Assembly (NCBI GenBank): GCA_036583965.1
Contig: JAZBQD010000001.1
Location: forward strand, 21,933,569-21,997,568
Length of the DNA stretch: 64,000 nucleotides
Direction: 5' to 3'
Source: Prunella strophiata
Lineage: Eukaryota > Chordata > Aves > Passeriformes > Prunellidae
Shown: positions 23,013 through 35,657 of the stretch, one piece after another
How the letters are laid out: every line of letters starts with the position of its first letter
How positions within the stretch are numbered: position 1 is the first letter of the stretch
The notes under the pieces: generated by a model
Database searches by the model: none
Told to the model about the DNA's origin: nothing
What the model saw: only the letters and a program-made list of their open reading frames with translations
Made by a program: the position numbers and the translations under genes

Positions 23013-23097
23013 TAATATATTTAATTCTATATATTTATATATTTAATTTATATATTTATATATTTATATATTTATATATTTATATATTTATATATTT
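23013..23097. repeat. AT microsatellite, 8-bp unit
   Basis: The tract is built from TTTATATA units, about eight regular copies plus irregular ones at the left end. Confidence 0.9.
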
Positions 23098-23098
23098 A

Positions 23099-23151
23099 GG
23101 GGCTGGGACTAGATTACGTTTAAGGTCCCTTCCAATTGAAACTATTCTAGG
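23099..23151 (+). mobile_element. CR1 3' terminus, old
   Basis: GGGGCTGGGACTAGATTACG, TTTAAGGTCCCTTCCAATTG and AACTATTCTAGG match the last 50 bases of CR1 with several changes. It directly follows the AT microsatellite. Confidence 0.65.
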
Positions 23152-24127
23152 AATTTTTTTTTTAGTTTCTTTTCTAAGGTAAACAGAGTTGGTAACAGAG
23201 GTGTGATCTGGGTGTGAGAATGCAAAACTGGTCCAAGAATGTGTTTTGGGACAGATCTCAATCAGGATTTCTCTAAGACCTTCACCAGTGGGCTTTTTGC
23301 CAGTCAGCCCTGTAGAAAAAGAACTGTACTTAATAAAAAATGTTTGACATGTCTCTATTTTCTTCTACATAGAATGACAAGCTCAAATTTCACATTTTGT
23401 CAAGAACAGATATTAGACCCACAAGCAACAGAGAAGCCCCCATGAAACCAGACCAATGCACAAGGCTCTTATGTCATGTCTGAAAGATCATATAAAGCTA
23501 TCAGAAAGATTAATTCATCCACCAGAAAAAGGGTTTAACCTTTAAGGTATAAGCAATCCTGTGTTTTCTCTGCAGTGTCAAACAATGGAGCATCATCCTG
23601 AATCTAAAAGCTTAAATGAGATAAATGACATTTTCTAAGCCAGTGACTTCCCTGTTGTTCAGGAGAGCCAATCTGCCTGGGTGAGCCCCAGGTGTGTGCC
23701 AAACTACCAAGCCCAGCCTGACATTTGGGGTTTACCCCTGGAAGGTGGGAGCACTCCCTGCCCAGACACATGGCTGGAGTGAACATTGCTGAAGGCAAAT
23801 TCCACACTGGACAAACCCCTTCCCATGAACTGCAGCCAGCAGGCAGAAATACAAATCTGAAATCTTCACCAGCAGAGCTCAATCCTCAGGTTACCCCATC
23901 CTGTTAAGCCTGCACTCCCAAAGAGAAACTGCAGGGGCATGTCCATCCCAAAGGTGCTCTCATTTCTGACAGGGAACCTGCTAAAAGTAATAAAAATGCA
24001 TTTGCTGCTGAGAGGGGGAATGGACATTATGGGGTATTGGGCCCACTGCTGTTCAGACAGATCCCATGGCAACACTTAGCACAGTGCCAGGAGTTAGAAT
24101 GGTCACACCAGAGCAGGCTGGAGGGCT
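23152..24127. other. unique non-coding sequence
   Basis: No gene or recognised repeat. Frames up to 92 codons match nothing known. Confidence 0.5.
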
Positions 24128-24440
24128 CATGGAATACCCTGAGCTGGGAGGGACCCACAGGGATCATTGATCCAACTCTTGATCCCGACAATCCCACCCT
24201 GAGCATCCCTGGAGCAATGCCCAAACCCTCCTGGAGCTCTGGCAGCCCTGGGGCTGTGCCCATTCCCTGGGGAGCCTGGGCAGTGCCAGCATCCTCTGGG
24301 GAAGAACCTTTCCCTAAAATCCAACCTAAACCTCCCTGGCACAGCTCCAGCCCTTCCCTGGGTGCTGTCCCTGTCACAGAGTTTGGAGCTGCCCTGGGAA
24401 GGAGTTCCAGACCATGACCAGCTCTGCCCTCAGGCTCCAG
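24128..24440 (-). mobile_element. CR1 3' fragment, second subfamily, about 310 bp
   Basis: Read on the plus strand it starts TGGAATACCCTGAGCTGGGAGGGACCC and continues with CTCCTGGAGCTCTGGCAGCC, CTGGGGAGCCTGGGCAGTGCC, AAATCCAACCTAAACCTCCC and TGTCCCTGTCACAGAG. These are the complement of the CR1 3' region of the subfamily also seen at 57349. The 241-codon minus frame across it is a repeat shadow. Confidence 0.88.
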
Positions 24441-26742
24441 CTGAACAAACAAAACAACCCCAGCCCTTCCAGAGCCAGGTGAGCCAGGTCTCCACCTCCA
24501 ATCATACCAAAAGCACAAGCCAAGGCAGCAGGAACAAGGAAAGAAAAAACCCAACACATCTTGAACCTTTCTCCCTGCCCACCATTTCCACACAAGGTCT
24601 TGATCACTGCTCAGTAACTTGCTAGAGGGTTTCTCCTCTAAAACCACATCTGCTCTTTCCTTTAGTCTGTGTGACCTTCCAGCATCCCCTGGAATTGTCC
24701 CAGTGGGGAGAAAACTCCCCTCTCCTGCTTGCATTGAGCCCTGGCTCCTCAAGCTTCAGCTGAGGTCCTCAAAGCTGCAGTGAACAGCTGATGCCTCTTT
24801 GCTCTCCACACAGCACATTTTTAATGCATTGGTTCATCTTGGCTGGACATTTTCATGGGAACCCCCTACTGCAAATTCAAACTCCTGCTCCCAAATGACA
24901 ACAATCAGAGAAGAAGTCAAAATAACTTCTTTCGCATGCATCTTTTGCCAATTACACTGAATTTCACTTGGCATTTTAACAGCAATCTCTCTCACAAGGT
25001 CCTCTGCAGATCTTCCCTGTCAGCTCTCACCTTCAGAACCCACAAAGCAACTTATTGGAATCACTAAAGATCCTTATGGATCCACAGGAATCCTGTTTTC
25101 CAGGATATACTGAACAACAGAGATCCTGATGTGCTGCTCACTCCAGTGGTGAACTCCTTCCCTCATGAGGATTGATCCCAGGCTTTTAACTTCCATTTCC
25201 TACTTTCTAATCCACTATTTGTCCATGGAAGGATTTCTTTGCTAAAGCTCCACCTAGCTTCTTTAAAACACACTGGTGAGGATCCTGAGGCCAAAAACTC
25301 TTGACAGAGAATCCTTCTCCAAAATCCCCACCTGTTTTCTGTGGCCCAAAAATCCAGTTCAGCCAAGAGGATCCACCCAAAGGCAGTGGCTTGAATGGGC
25401 ACAAACACAGCAGATGTGTCATTAGAAGAGCTGGATGAGGTGTATCCCTGTGCTCTGCAACAAAATTAGTGCCCTCGAGTCTCTGGCAGTCTCCCAGGGT
25501 GAGATTTTTGTACAAAATCAATCCTCCTTTTAACTTCTGTCAGAGGTGGTTATTATTCTCTCAAGCAGTTTGCCAGTGGAAATCACAGAATCTTTTGATT
25601 GGGTCTGAGAGACCCCCAATCCAGCTGGAAGCTGGGATCCACAAACACAGAACTGACCCTGCACAGACCAAGGGCAGGTTGGTGCTGAGGGATTGCTTTT
25701 GGAAAAAAAAAAATCTTTATTAACAGTGACACCAACAGCCTGAATTAGAAAAAAAATGCTATGGAAGACAACCTACAGCTTTTCAAGGTCTATAAGGCAC
25801 CTAAAAGAAACTTTATCTCTAAGGTTTGGGCACCTTCAGAGACACTTGTACAGGTTCATAAGATGCACACAACCAGTTTACATCTTTCTGGCAAACATAC
25901 CTAAATATATCAAAGGCCATCAGATTTCCCTCTCCTTATCATACAAATAAATCACAGTAATCAGGATTATATTATTAAATTAATTAATGGGTTAACATTA
26001 TTATTAAATTTATTACTATTGTTATATGTTGTCTTTGTGATTACAGCACACCACAATAGCTTTTATACTCTGCATAATGAGCACTGTCAAAGGAAATTTC
26101 TTCATGCAAACCTGTCACAAGGAGCACCAAAACCTTCAGTGGATACACAGCAATGTATTCCAGAATAGATTTTTTTTTGTGCTAAATATTACTATTATTA
26201 TGTTAAAAAAAATATTACAACTATTATGTTTAAAAAAAATTTAAACCTTCCTTTCTAAAGCAAGAGTATTATTGCAAGGTAACAGTAACAATTGCTCTTG
26301 GCAATTTAGATATCGTACAGGAGACTCTGAGACTTCCAGAGCTATTAATCACTTTTCATGCAGTCTGACTTGTAAAATCCACTATTTAAACACCATAGCT
26401 GCTTAAATAAAAGCAGAATTTTGAATATTCCAGCCTGCTACTGATTATTTCAAGCATGCAAAGGCAAACAGTGTCAAACCAGTTTGCTCATACATGGATT
26501 TTTTCAGCTCAGGAAGACCTTGTTTCCTGAACAACCTGAGAACCACCTATGGACTAGAACTAAAAATGGAAGGACTGAGTTAGGGTCAAAAATTGACCAT
26601 TCCAGACTGGATAGCAGTTGATCATTTCCAGCTGTCTCAAAGAGAAAGCAATCCTCAAAGTGTCTTTATCTGGTTACACCTGACTCATTGTGTGACAGAG
26701 CAACTTTCCTAGAGGGAAGGTTAAACCAGATTTTCCTGCCTG
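24441..26742. other. unique AT-rich sequence
   Basis: No gene supported. Around 26190-26245 a block TATTATGTTAAAAAAAAT is duplicated imperfectly. Frames of up to 104 codons on the minus strand (25163-25521) overlap one another and are not recognisable. Confidence 0.5.
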
Positions 26743-26988
26743 ACCTTGGACAAGGGATGGAGTGCCAGGACACAGGGAATGGCTTCCCAGTGCCAGAGGG
26801 CAGGGCTGGATGGGATATTGGGAATTAGGAATTGTTCCCTGGCAGGGTGGGCAGGGCTCCCAGAGCAGCTGTGGCTGCCCCTGGATCCCTGGCAGTGCCC
26901 AAGGCCAGGCTTGGAGAACACTGGGATAGTGGGAGGTGTCCCTGCCCATGGCACTTCAAGGTCCCTTCCAATCCATTCCATGATTCAG
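26743..26988 (+). mobile_element. CR1 3' fragment with internal deletion
   Basis: It starts ACCTTGGACAAGGGATGG and passes TGGGATATTGGGAATTAGG. After GGTGGGCAGGG it jumps directly to CTCCCAGAGCAGC, lacking roughly a dozen bases (CCTGGCACAGGG part) present in all other copies here. It ends near CCATGATTCAG. Confidence 0.9.
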
Positions 26989-29900
26989 TGAAAAGAAAAA
27001 TGACCAAAAAATATTCCCACGTGCTGCAGTGAGTTCACTGAATGTTCCCTGTCCAAATGGAGCCCATGAGATGTGATTTACCAGTACCAGCACTTTGCTG
27101 CTCCCCTGACTTTGAGCAGCACTGAGCACCTGCTCCACCCCCAGCCCTTCCCTTCCCTGAACCACACTTTTATTACATTCATGTATTGTCCAAGACAGCC
27201 ACAACTGGAGTTCACTAAATAAATTTGCTTGAGAAATTTATACAGGGTTTGAAAGTTTAATGCAACTGCCAAAAGGTTTTGGAGTGCTGGGAGAATTAAT
27301 CTTACCACTCATTACATTTATTGATTCCAATCAAGCTTCCAGACATCAGCATAGGTGCCACTGCTAAGAAATAAAAGTTTCCAGGAAATCTCCACGTAAA
27401 TCTAAAGTGACTGCCAGCTTTGGGGAAGGGAGAAAAGCTAAGGAAGAGGTTTGTAACCTACATGCCAGTAAATGCTGGGCTCATAGGTTATCAGCCACCA
27501 CTTGAGGAGTTTTCTCTAGCACTGCTTTTGTAACCAGCTCAAGATGAGACTTCAGCCCTCGAGCCTGAAAAAGGGCCAATATTCATAGCAGCCTTTTCTC
27601 TTTCAACACACTGTGAATTCAATTAGGGATGAAAAGCAAAAAGGCACTTCCACACATAAAGGTTGGGGTTTTTTTCCCTCTTCTTTGTTAATTAGAAGCT
27701 GAATCTAGTTGAAGGGAGAAGCTGAGCAGCCATGCAATCATTCCATGCTAAATAAATAGAAAGAATAACTTTGCTGCTATGTCTGCCCTCCAGAACAAGT
27801 GGAGGCTTTTCATTTGAGGATGGAAAAAAACAACAACTGCGAGTTTTGGAAATAATTCACCACATTTGACTGAGAGAAAAAGAGCACTTGTGAAGGGGTG
27901 AAAAACAATGACACAAGTTTTTTTTTCTGCAGCTCCTACTCCAATCCTCCCCTAGGAATGGAGTGCAAACCACAGCTAATGCTGAGGGAACACCACAATC
28001 CAGCCAGCATTTGAAAGAGTTTGGTTGAGTACAGCATGAGATAAACATTTTAATTAATTACACAAATGAAAACCGATTTTAATAATTGTTTTTCACCTAT
28101 TTTTTTTTATATGCGTGTGTAATGGTTTTGTATGGGAGGTAGCTACAGAAGTAACATAAGCTTCTGTGTAACTGAAAATTACTGTCAGTAATCTCAAAAT
28201 TATATCTCAAAAAGAAATCTCAAAATTATAAAAATCTCAAATTAGCAAAACCAAAACCACTGCAGTGTGGTATGCATTATAGAAGGCTACACTGGAAAAC
28301 ACTTGGGAAAAGAATTATTCCAAAAGTTTGCTGCAACTCTGAGTTTCTTAAGTATCATTTTTACTTGTAGTGGTTGCAATAAATAAGAGCAGTACTGAAA
28401 ACAGGTCCATGTGAAAGACCTTTCTGGATCACCTGTGAGGTAACAATTTCTTGAACTGGTTGGGGTGGCTCATATTATAATAGAATAAGTATTTTTAAAC
28501 TTGCCTATTTCTGAGCATTTTGCTTTCAATTTAAATTTATATGAGAACAAGACCTGCAATGCTAAATAGAAAAATGACAATAACTTGCCAGAATTCCTTG
28601 ATATTTGCCATTTTGCACAAATATGACCTGGATGTAGTTAATCATCTGTAGGCCTTACAAAATTAACTTAAATGTAAACTATAATTACCAGCCTGTTCCA
28701 TTTGAATTTTCTATTTTTTCTGTGCCATCATTTGACTTTGTAAATGAGGGTGATTTTGGGACATGCTCTTAAACAGCGACATAAAAAGCAGCTTAAAACT
28801 TCCAGTCTAGGTTGATTGTAAACCTGTTGTCTCCACAAAAATAAAGGAATTTTCTGCCTAGATAACACCCAACCTAGCACAGGAACCTATCAAACAACAG
28901 GATCAACCTGTGGAATTTTGTGTGCAAGTTTGCATCAGCTGATGGTGCTGGGAAGGATTTGCTGCTCCACTCCTGACACAAATGAGAGTTCACTCCTGAC
29001 AGATTGTCTGACCACCCCTTGTAACTAAAAGCACAGGTACAACCCTAAAAACCTCACAGCAATTTTATTCTCTATTAACTCAATCAAGAGGGAGTATCAG
29101 CCAGGAGAGAATGTGCTAAAACATAACATATAATATCAAAAAACAACAAAACAAAGAAAAAAATGCCCAGAAATAAACTATTTTAACGTTGCCTTTTGAA
29201 TGTATTTGGAGATCTCACTGAGAATCACCAGCACAAATGTTAATTAACCAGGCTGGCTGACAAAGGAAACAGATGTGAGTACAGTAATCTTATGCACTGG
29301 AATTAATTACATCAAGTTTTAGGTGATGACACAAATAAAGGTCAGGTTGTACTGCTGAGATGATCAAGAACACAAACTGCAAATCTATTGCAACATTTAA
29401 TAACCCCCCATTCCCCACAGGGCAGGAACCCTTTCAGGCAGCTGTGTGATGAGCAAATACTTAAATGTCACACCTGGAAAATTACCCAACCTGTGCCTCC
29501 CACATCAGATGTTTCCCTTTTAAAACCCAACAAGAGCAGCTCTGTTTCTGATGCATGGAAGACAATTCACACTCTCTTTCTAATTGCCACTAATTGCCAG
29601 CTATAATTTTATCCACAATTTCAACCCTGAAAAGGATGCTTTCCATCAGCTGCTAACAGATAAGAGAAGGCTGGAAGGGACCATTACTCTCATGTGTTTG
29701 GATATCCCCTGCAAACCCTAGTTAAGAACACTTCATCCAGCCCCACTGTGGCACTTGAATTCTACAGAATTGTGATTTAAAAGCATTGAGTAATATGATA
29801 ACTGATCTCATCTTCAAGCTACTTTTGAAAACTTCATTCTTATTCTCCATTTCCATTCTGTATTTATCTGATTTCTACCTCCTACAAGGATTTTGTCCTG

Positions 29901-30112
29901 CTCCTGTCTATTACTCCAGTATTCAAGCATTTCATTCAATCCCTGCACCTCTAACCTCTCAGGTAAGAGTCAGCTCCTTAGAAATTTTTATTCCCAGGAT
30001 ATTTGATCACCAGAACCAACACAAAATTAAACATTAGGTGAATTTACTAAACTTAAGTAAAATTAACAATGCAATTCCACTTAATAAAGATATATATTAG
30101 AGACAAATCACA
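26989..30112. other. unique AT-rich sequence
   Basis: About 3.1 kb without recognised mobile elements, the second longest such stretch in this half of the window. The part at 27960-28760 is AT-rich and dense in TAAT/ATTA words. No exon is visible. Confidence 0.45.
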
Positions 30113-30306
30113 AGGTTGGACATCAGGAGGAATTTTTTTCCTGGAAAGGGTAGTCAGGAATTGGAAGGGGGACATTGGTGGCAGTCCCCATCTCTGGGGG
30201 TATCTAAGGAAGGGCTGGAGGTGGCACTCAGTGCTCTGGGCTGGGGACAAGGTGGGGAGTGAGCAGAGCTGGGACTCCATGGGCAGCCTCAGTGGCCCTG
30301 GGATTT
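30113..30306 (+). mobile_element. CR1 3' fragment, third subfamily
   Basis: AAGGTTGGACATCAGGAGGAA, AGGAAGGGCTGGAGGTGGCACTCAGTGCTCTGGGCTGG, GACAAGGTGGGG and GAGCTGGGACTCCATGG are blocks of a distinct avian CR1 3' region, the same as 48580-48885 in reverse. The last bases are decayed. Confidence 0.8.
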
Positions 30307-30852
30307 TTTCCTTTATTATTAAGAAACTGTATTCCCTGCATCTAACAGCTATCCTAAAAAAGAAATTAAAAAATAAAAAAGCCCCTCACCTTTCAACCCT
30401 GGGTGTGTGTGGCTTCCAATGAAACCTCCAGCTGGCTGCACTGTATTCCTTTGTTCTCCTCTGGGCACTTTTCTTCCACAGCTCCCCCAGCCTTGTTTGT
30501 CAGCTGGACCTTATTCCACAGCCGTGCAGAAGCCCCTGGAGCATCATCCCAGAGCAGCTCACTTGTCCTCCCCCTGGGCTGGCTCAGCAGGCTCCTCCTG
30601 GTGCTGCAGGCAGGGAGAAGCCCATGCTCTGTGGGAGAGAAAGCCAGGATGAGAGAGGAGACAGCTCAGAAGGCACAGCCAGACCTGGAGTGTGACACAG
30701 CTGGGACACAACAGCTGCTCTGCAGAGACTAAACCCCAAGAGAAGTGCCTTCCAAAACAGTTACGGGTCCTAAGAATCAAAGAAAGGACTTGGCCTTTCT
30801 TCTCCCCCAGCCTTTTCCAGGTATTTCAGACTGGCAATAAACAGCTACAAAA
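30307..30852. other. unique sequence, locally GC-rich
   Basis: 30420-30700 is richer in C and G than its surroundings. Frames on both strands (81-109 codons) overlap and are not recognised. Confidence 0.45.
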
Positions 30853-30953
30853 ATCCCAGAATGGTTTGGGTTCAAACCAGTCCCCTAAACCATCCCCAGA
30901 ATGGTTTTGGTTGGAAGGGACCTTAAAGATCATCTTGTTCCAAACCCTCCAGC
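30853..30953 (-). mobile_element. CR1 3' terminus, apparently two nested or duplicated ends
   Basis: A reversed CR1 end CCCAGAATGGTTTGGGTT appears at 30854, and a second one CCCAGAATGGTTTTGGTTGG at about 30896, followed by AAGGGACCTTAAAGATCATC. The second could be a CR1 inserted into, or duplicated from, the tail of the first. Confidence 0.75.
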
Positions 30954-31273
30954 AATATTTCCTAGAAAAAGAGTCCTGCTCATTGCTCTGCTCCTCAGAT
31001 AGGAAAAAAAGCCCCTAAACTTTTACTACTCTTCATTAATTACAGCTTAAAACCCTATGTGCCTTCAGCAAACCCCAAGTGATCTTAAAGAGAGGTTTGA
31101 GAGCATCCACCAGAGTGCAGAAAACACAACAGGAATGTTTCCTGTCTGTTCTCATCAGAACAAGGGGGCACTTTAAATAAAGACCATTTTGTGAAGAGAT
31201 TGCAAAAATGCTAAGGAAAATGTAGAGTGCGAGGCTTATTTTTCAAATGAAAAGACCATTAAGATATAAAAAT
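30954..31273. other. unique sequence
   Basis: Nothing recognised. Confidence 0.5.
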
Positions 31274-31391
31274 TACATTCTCCCTATCATCACCAGTTTT
31301 TTCTTTGCTGTACCACAAACACCCCCCAACCCCAGAAAAATGAATTTATTTGATTAATGCTTGACTTGCAGCATCAGTCAGTGCAACTACT
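31274..31391. repeat. left copy of a second local duplication
   Basis: The segment from CATTCTCCCTATCATC to GCAACTAC aligns with 34847-34971 in the same orientation. Shared blocks include CAGAAAAATGAAT or CAAGAAAAATGAAT, TTTGATTAATGCTTGACT and CAGCA(T/C)CAGT. The two are clearly diverged (roughly a fifth of bases by eye). Confidence 0.65.
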
Positions 31392-34300
31392 GGTGAATGT
31401 AGTATTTCACTACACTGAAATATTTCAGTTTTACTTTTTTTTTTATTTTATTTTCTGATGTTTAAAATTTCTTTAAAACCTCAGAAAAGCTTGCATTTCT
31501 CAACAGTAATAGGTTCTAGTAAAAACTAAGTGAAACCCACTGGAATGAGTTTTTAATATCCAGTTAATGGGCATAAGATGATTTGCACAGAGCCACAGCA
31601 CCAGCCTGGGGGGCTGCAGCAGGCACAGGAGCCTGGAGCTGAGCAGCAGAGCTGGAGCTGCTGCACCAACAAAGGTGGAAGCATAGGATGAGCTGAACCA
31701 ACAGCTCTTGTTGTTTGAAAAAAACCCCACTTTTCCGTAATTAAAAAAAAAAAATCGATTAGAAACACTTTTCATAGATAAATATGATAAAGCTTTGGTC
31801 CAAATTGTGAGAAAAAAATTCTGTGTAATGCCATGGCTGAAAGCCTTGGAAACACAACCTATAGGATGAGTTTGGCTGGCAAGGAAGCAGGGCAGAACAG
31901 TGGAGTTCCTTTAACCACACAGGAAATCATGGCTGAAACAAATCCTCATCTTCCAAATTAGAGCCACAAATACTCTGAAACTGCTATAAACATTCTGGAG
32001 TTAATAAATAAGATTTCTAATATTCTGTTTCTTATTATTTATTAATAAGAAATCCTATCAGAAATAAGTTCTTTAATTCTTTGTCACAGGGATGAGTAGA
32101 GATGTTTGTGTCAGGAGATGGTGTTGAGGAGCAGTAATCCCCTTGGATGTGAAGGAACCTGGAGCCACTGACAGCACACAACATCCCTCAGCCATGGGTC
32201 ACCTGCTTCAAATTATAATACTCATGAAATTGAGCAATGCTTCAGGAGAAACGAATCCTGCTCCAAAGTAGGAAATGCTCCAATGTAGGAAAAGTACAAA
32301 CCAGAACTTTTCTAAAGCTTCTGAAACAAAGTTACCCACAAAAAGCATGTGCAAGAAGTGAAGGAGTCAGAATCAGTGTTGAAGTGACTGAGGAAGAATT
32401 AATTCACCTCTGATGCACAGATTTATCAATAAACCATCTGGAATCACTCCTTTGCTCCTGCTTTAGGCTCAACACCAAAGGGGGAAGAAAAAAGCAAATG
32501 GTACAGCCACAACTTCTAAATGCTTGGATTCCTAACTTCCAAAAAGAAGCCTTTGATTACAGCCTTGTACAGAATGCACACACACACACAGACGTGGATC
32601 ACCCCTTGACAAAGGCTGTGCAACTCAAAGAGAAAGATTCCTCCCCAAAACAAAGGCTGGCTCTCCAAGACTCACTTCCTCTCACAAATATCCCCCACTC
32701 TGCTCCCGTGGTGACAAAGAGAAAGCAGCAGCAGTTGCACAGAAGCTGCTCTCAGACAAGTGACATTTAGCCCAGTGTTCCTCCCGTCGCTGGCAATCTT
32801 CCCCCGCTCCAGCCTGCTCACATTAATAAAGAATTCAGAGGTGAGCAAGAGCTCCTCAGAATATGTCAAGGACTGGGGGAGAAATGCAGCACGAGGGAGG
32901 AAAATCCATTAGAAAAATGAAAAACAAGATCAAGCCAACCATGAATCTCACACTGCAGGGCTACCAAGTTGTCTTATTAAATTGCGTGTAAGGAGAAAAA
33001 TAAATGAAAGGAGTGAAATTAGGAGAAGCAGAGACCTATGCAGTACTGAAGCACCTGAAAATCTTCAGGAATTCAAATAACATATAAAAAAAAAAAAAAG
33101 AGACAAATTTAATTATATTTCCAGGCATTTTCTCTATCAAATCTATACATATTCTCTGTTTTCCAGAGCTGTGAGTGTGTACCTCGTGTGTGGAACAAAA
33201 GAGAGGCTCTAATATTAAGGCATTTGTTCCAAAAACTTCTCCTCTTCCCTGTTTTCACCTACCAGACTTCCCTGTCTGATCCATCCTTCCCTCTCCTTCA
33301 AGGGTTTGGGTTCAGCAAGGATGTGGTCAAGAAAATCGTTGAACATTCACCCCAGGGCAAGAAATTTGGGCAGGAGATAAAAGGTTAAGGAGCCTGCAAA
33401 GGTTCAAAAGTTTCAGGTGCTCAACTAAATCCAGAGGTGTGACCTTAATTAAACCATCAAATTGCTTTATGATTCAGAATCAAAGTACAGCATCCTCTCC
33501 TATTTCCATCAAATACATGTCCTGGACATAAAGGGCTCCAATTAATTAAGAAAGATTGCTGAAATCATGTAAAGCGTCAGAAAAAACTCAGAGGTAGGGT
33601 CATTCATCTTAAAAGGGAGCATAAAAAATTAACAAAATCACTTTGCAGCACTCGAGGGGAAAAAATTGAATGATGCCCATTCTTAACTTAAAATACTTTA
33701 CACTTAAAACTTTTCAGACTGGAGTTCCCAAATGGGAAATAGATGTACTTTGGACCCCAGTAAATACAGCACAGAATGCTTCACTATGTGCCTGTTCATT
33801 AACATTTATGAACATATTAATTAGAGCAATTCTTAACTCTGCTCACAGTACAAAAGCACTGCATACATTTAAAATTGACTGAAACCACATTAAAGTTCTC
33901 AAATTTAAGGATGAGTGACCAAGGTTCAAAGAGCAGGGGACCAAAACAACTGGCTAAAACGTATTCCAAATAAACCAATCCAAATATCAGAATATTTAAA
34001 TATATATTAAATTTAATATCAGAATATATAAATCCATAGATCAGAATAGATAAACCTATCAGAATATAGAAATATTTTATATTTAAGACTTTAATATCAG
34101 AATATTTTTCCTATACAAAGTTGACTGCATTAATGAAGATGTTTCCTATGAGAAAACATACAATAATTTGAGTAATTTTAAAGTAAAAGGTTAATGGATA
34201 CAAATTACCAAAAACTGGTAGAGACAAATCATCCCATTAAGCCTGCTGACACTCCAGGATTCAGTTATAACAGAACTGCACCAATCATGTACTTCAGCAG

Positions 34301-34846
34301 CCTCTAATTAATTTGTTTTCTCAGCCATTACCAATGGAAGAAGGAAGGAAAGTTTCCCAGTGCCAGTGAATGAACCTAATTTCGGGGGGAACCCAGGGAT
34401 GTTTTCAGATCAGGGCAACAGAGCCTTGTCAAGAGATTTCCTGAGATCAGAACAAACCATTTGAACCAACAAACCATTGCTGTCCTGCTCAGCAATGAGA
34501 TGTGGACACAAGCAGGAGCAGACCCTGGTGATGGGATCCAAATCCAAATAAAGAGTGGCAGCTCCATAGGAAGAAGCCCTTTCCAGGAGCACTTTTCTGA
34601 CTCAGTTCCTACATCTCCTCTTTGTTCTCTTCTCCAAGCCTGGCTTCTGGCAAGAAATCTCCCTCCCAGAGTGCTGCTGGCATCTCATCACTGATACATC
34701 TGCTTCAAGCCAAGGCTTTCTTCACCTTAATGCAAAGAGATTCATTAGCAGAAAAATGCCAAATGATCTAGCTGCCCTCAGAGGTGACCAAACCTCCACA
34801 CTGGATTTCTTATTTAACTGATTCCATCTAGAACAACTCCAGATTC
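31392..34846. other. unique sequence between the duplicated segments
   Basis: Contains short CA repeats near 32577-32590, an A run near 33087-33099 and the irregular repeat at 33980-34109. No gene is visible. Confidence 0.45.
33980..34109. repeat. irregular AT-rich repeat with five ATCAGAATA cores
   Basis: The core ATCAGAATA occurs at about 33986, 34018, 34040, 34058 and 34097, separated by AT-rich spacers of different lengths. Confidence 0.7.
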
Positions 34847-34971
34847 CACATTCTCCCTACCATCATCAGTTCTTAGCTGTAGCACAAACAGACCCAAACC
34901 CAAGAAAAATGAATATGTCTATTTGATTAATGCTTGACTAACAGCACCAGTAAGAGTAACTACAGAAATAG
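34847..34971. repeat. right copy of the second local duplication
   Basis: It matches 31274-31391 at about 3.6 kb distance. Homology beyond these ends is doubtful. Confidence 0.65.
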
Positions 34972-35456
34972 TTTATTTTTACAACTAAATAGAGCAGCAG
35001 TTATATTTTCAGTTGCCACAGCTAAAACAGTTTGCTTGGATTAGTGTATTTTGAAATAATCTGGGTAATAATTGCCCAAATGGAGATGATGTTGAGCTGG
35101 GGGTTGCAGCAGCTGAAATTAGACAGATCTGATACAATATTTCTCAGTTTTTCACTCCAAGCCAGGCCTGAGTTTTTTTAACTAAAGCTGTGAGGAAGAA
35201 TCCTGTTCGTACACATAGAAATTGTCTTTCTAATTGTCACATTTCTTAAAAGAATCCTACAGGCAAAATTTTCATCTGGAAATTTCTGGAATTCCTCAGA
35301 GCACATCATCCATGATGAAACTCTGTATGTGAGGAAATGGTTCAATCCTGGCCCCAGCAGAAATTTGAATGCCAGGGCTGTACTTTCAGCTTTTCACAAG
35401 ATATGTGAATGCCCTGGGTCTGGTTAAAGGGATCTGTCACAGACTTGTCCTTCACA
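34972..35456. other. unique sequence
   Basis: Nothing recognised. Confidence 0.5.
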
Positions 35457-35657
35457 GGATCCCAGATGAGTTTGGGCTGGAAGGGACCTTAATTCCCATC
35501 CAGTGTCACCCCTGCCATGGGCAGGGACACCTTCCACTGTCCCAGGCTGCTCCAAACCCCAAAGTCCAGCCTGGCCTTGGGCACTGCCAGGGATCCAGGG
35601 GCAGCCACAGCTGCTCTGGGCACCCTGTGCCAGGGCCTGCCCACCCTGCCAGGGAAG
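35457..35657 (-). mobile_element. CR1 3' fragment
   Basis: Plus-strand text CCCAGATGAGTTTGGGCTGGAAGGGACC, CCATGGGCAGGGACACC, CCAGGCTGCTCC, GCAGCCACAGCTGCTCTGGGC and CCTGCCCACCCTGCCAGGGAA is the complement of the CR1 3' region. Confidence 0.92.

Noticed and set aside
24027..24752. Minus-strand open frame of 241 codons
   Set aside because: The central part is the CR1 fragment at 24128-24440 and the flanks are unrelated unique sequence. No domain is visible.
29665..29705. GGCTGGAAGGGACC as a reversed CR1 end
   Set aside because: The match is about 15 bases and the following blocks do not continue the CR1 pattern.
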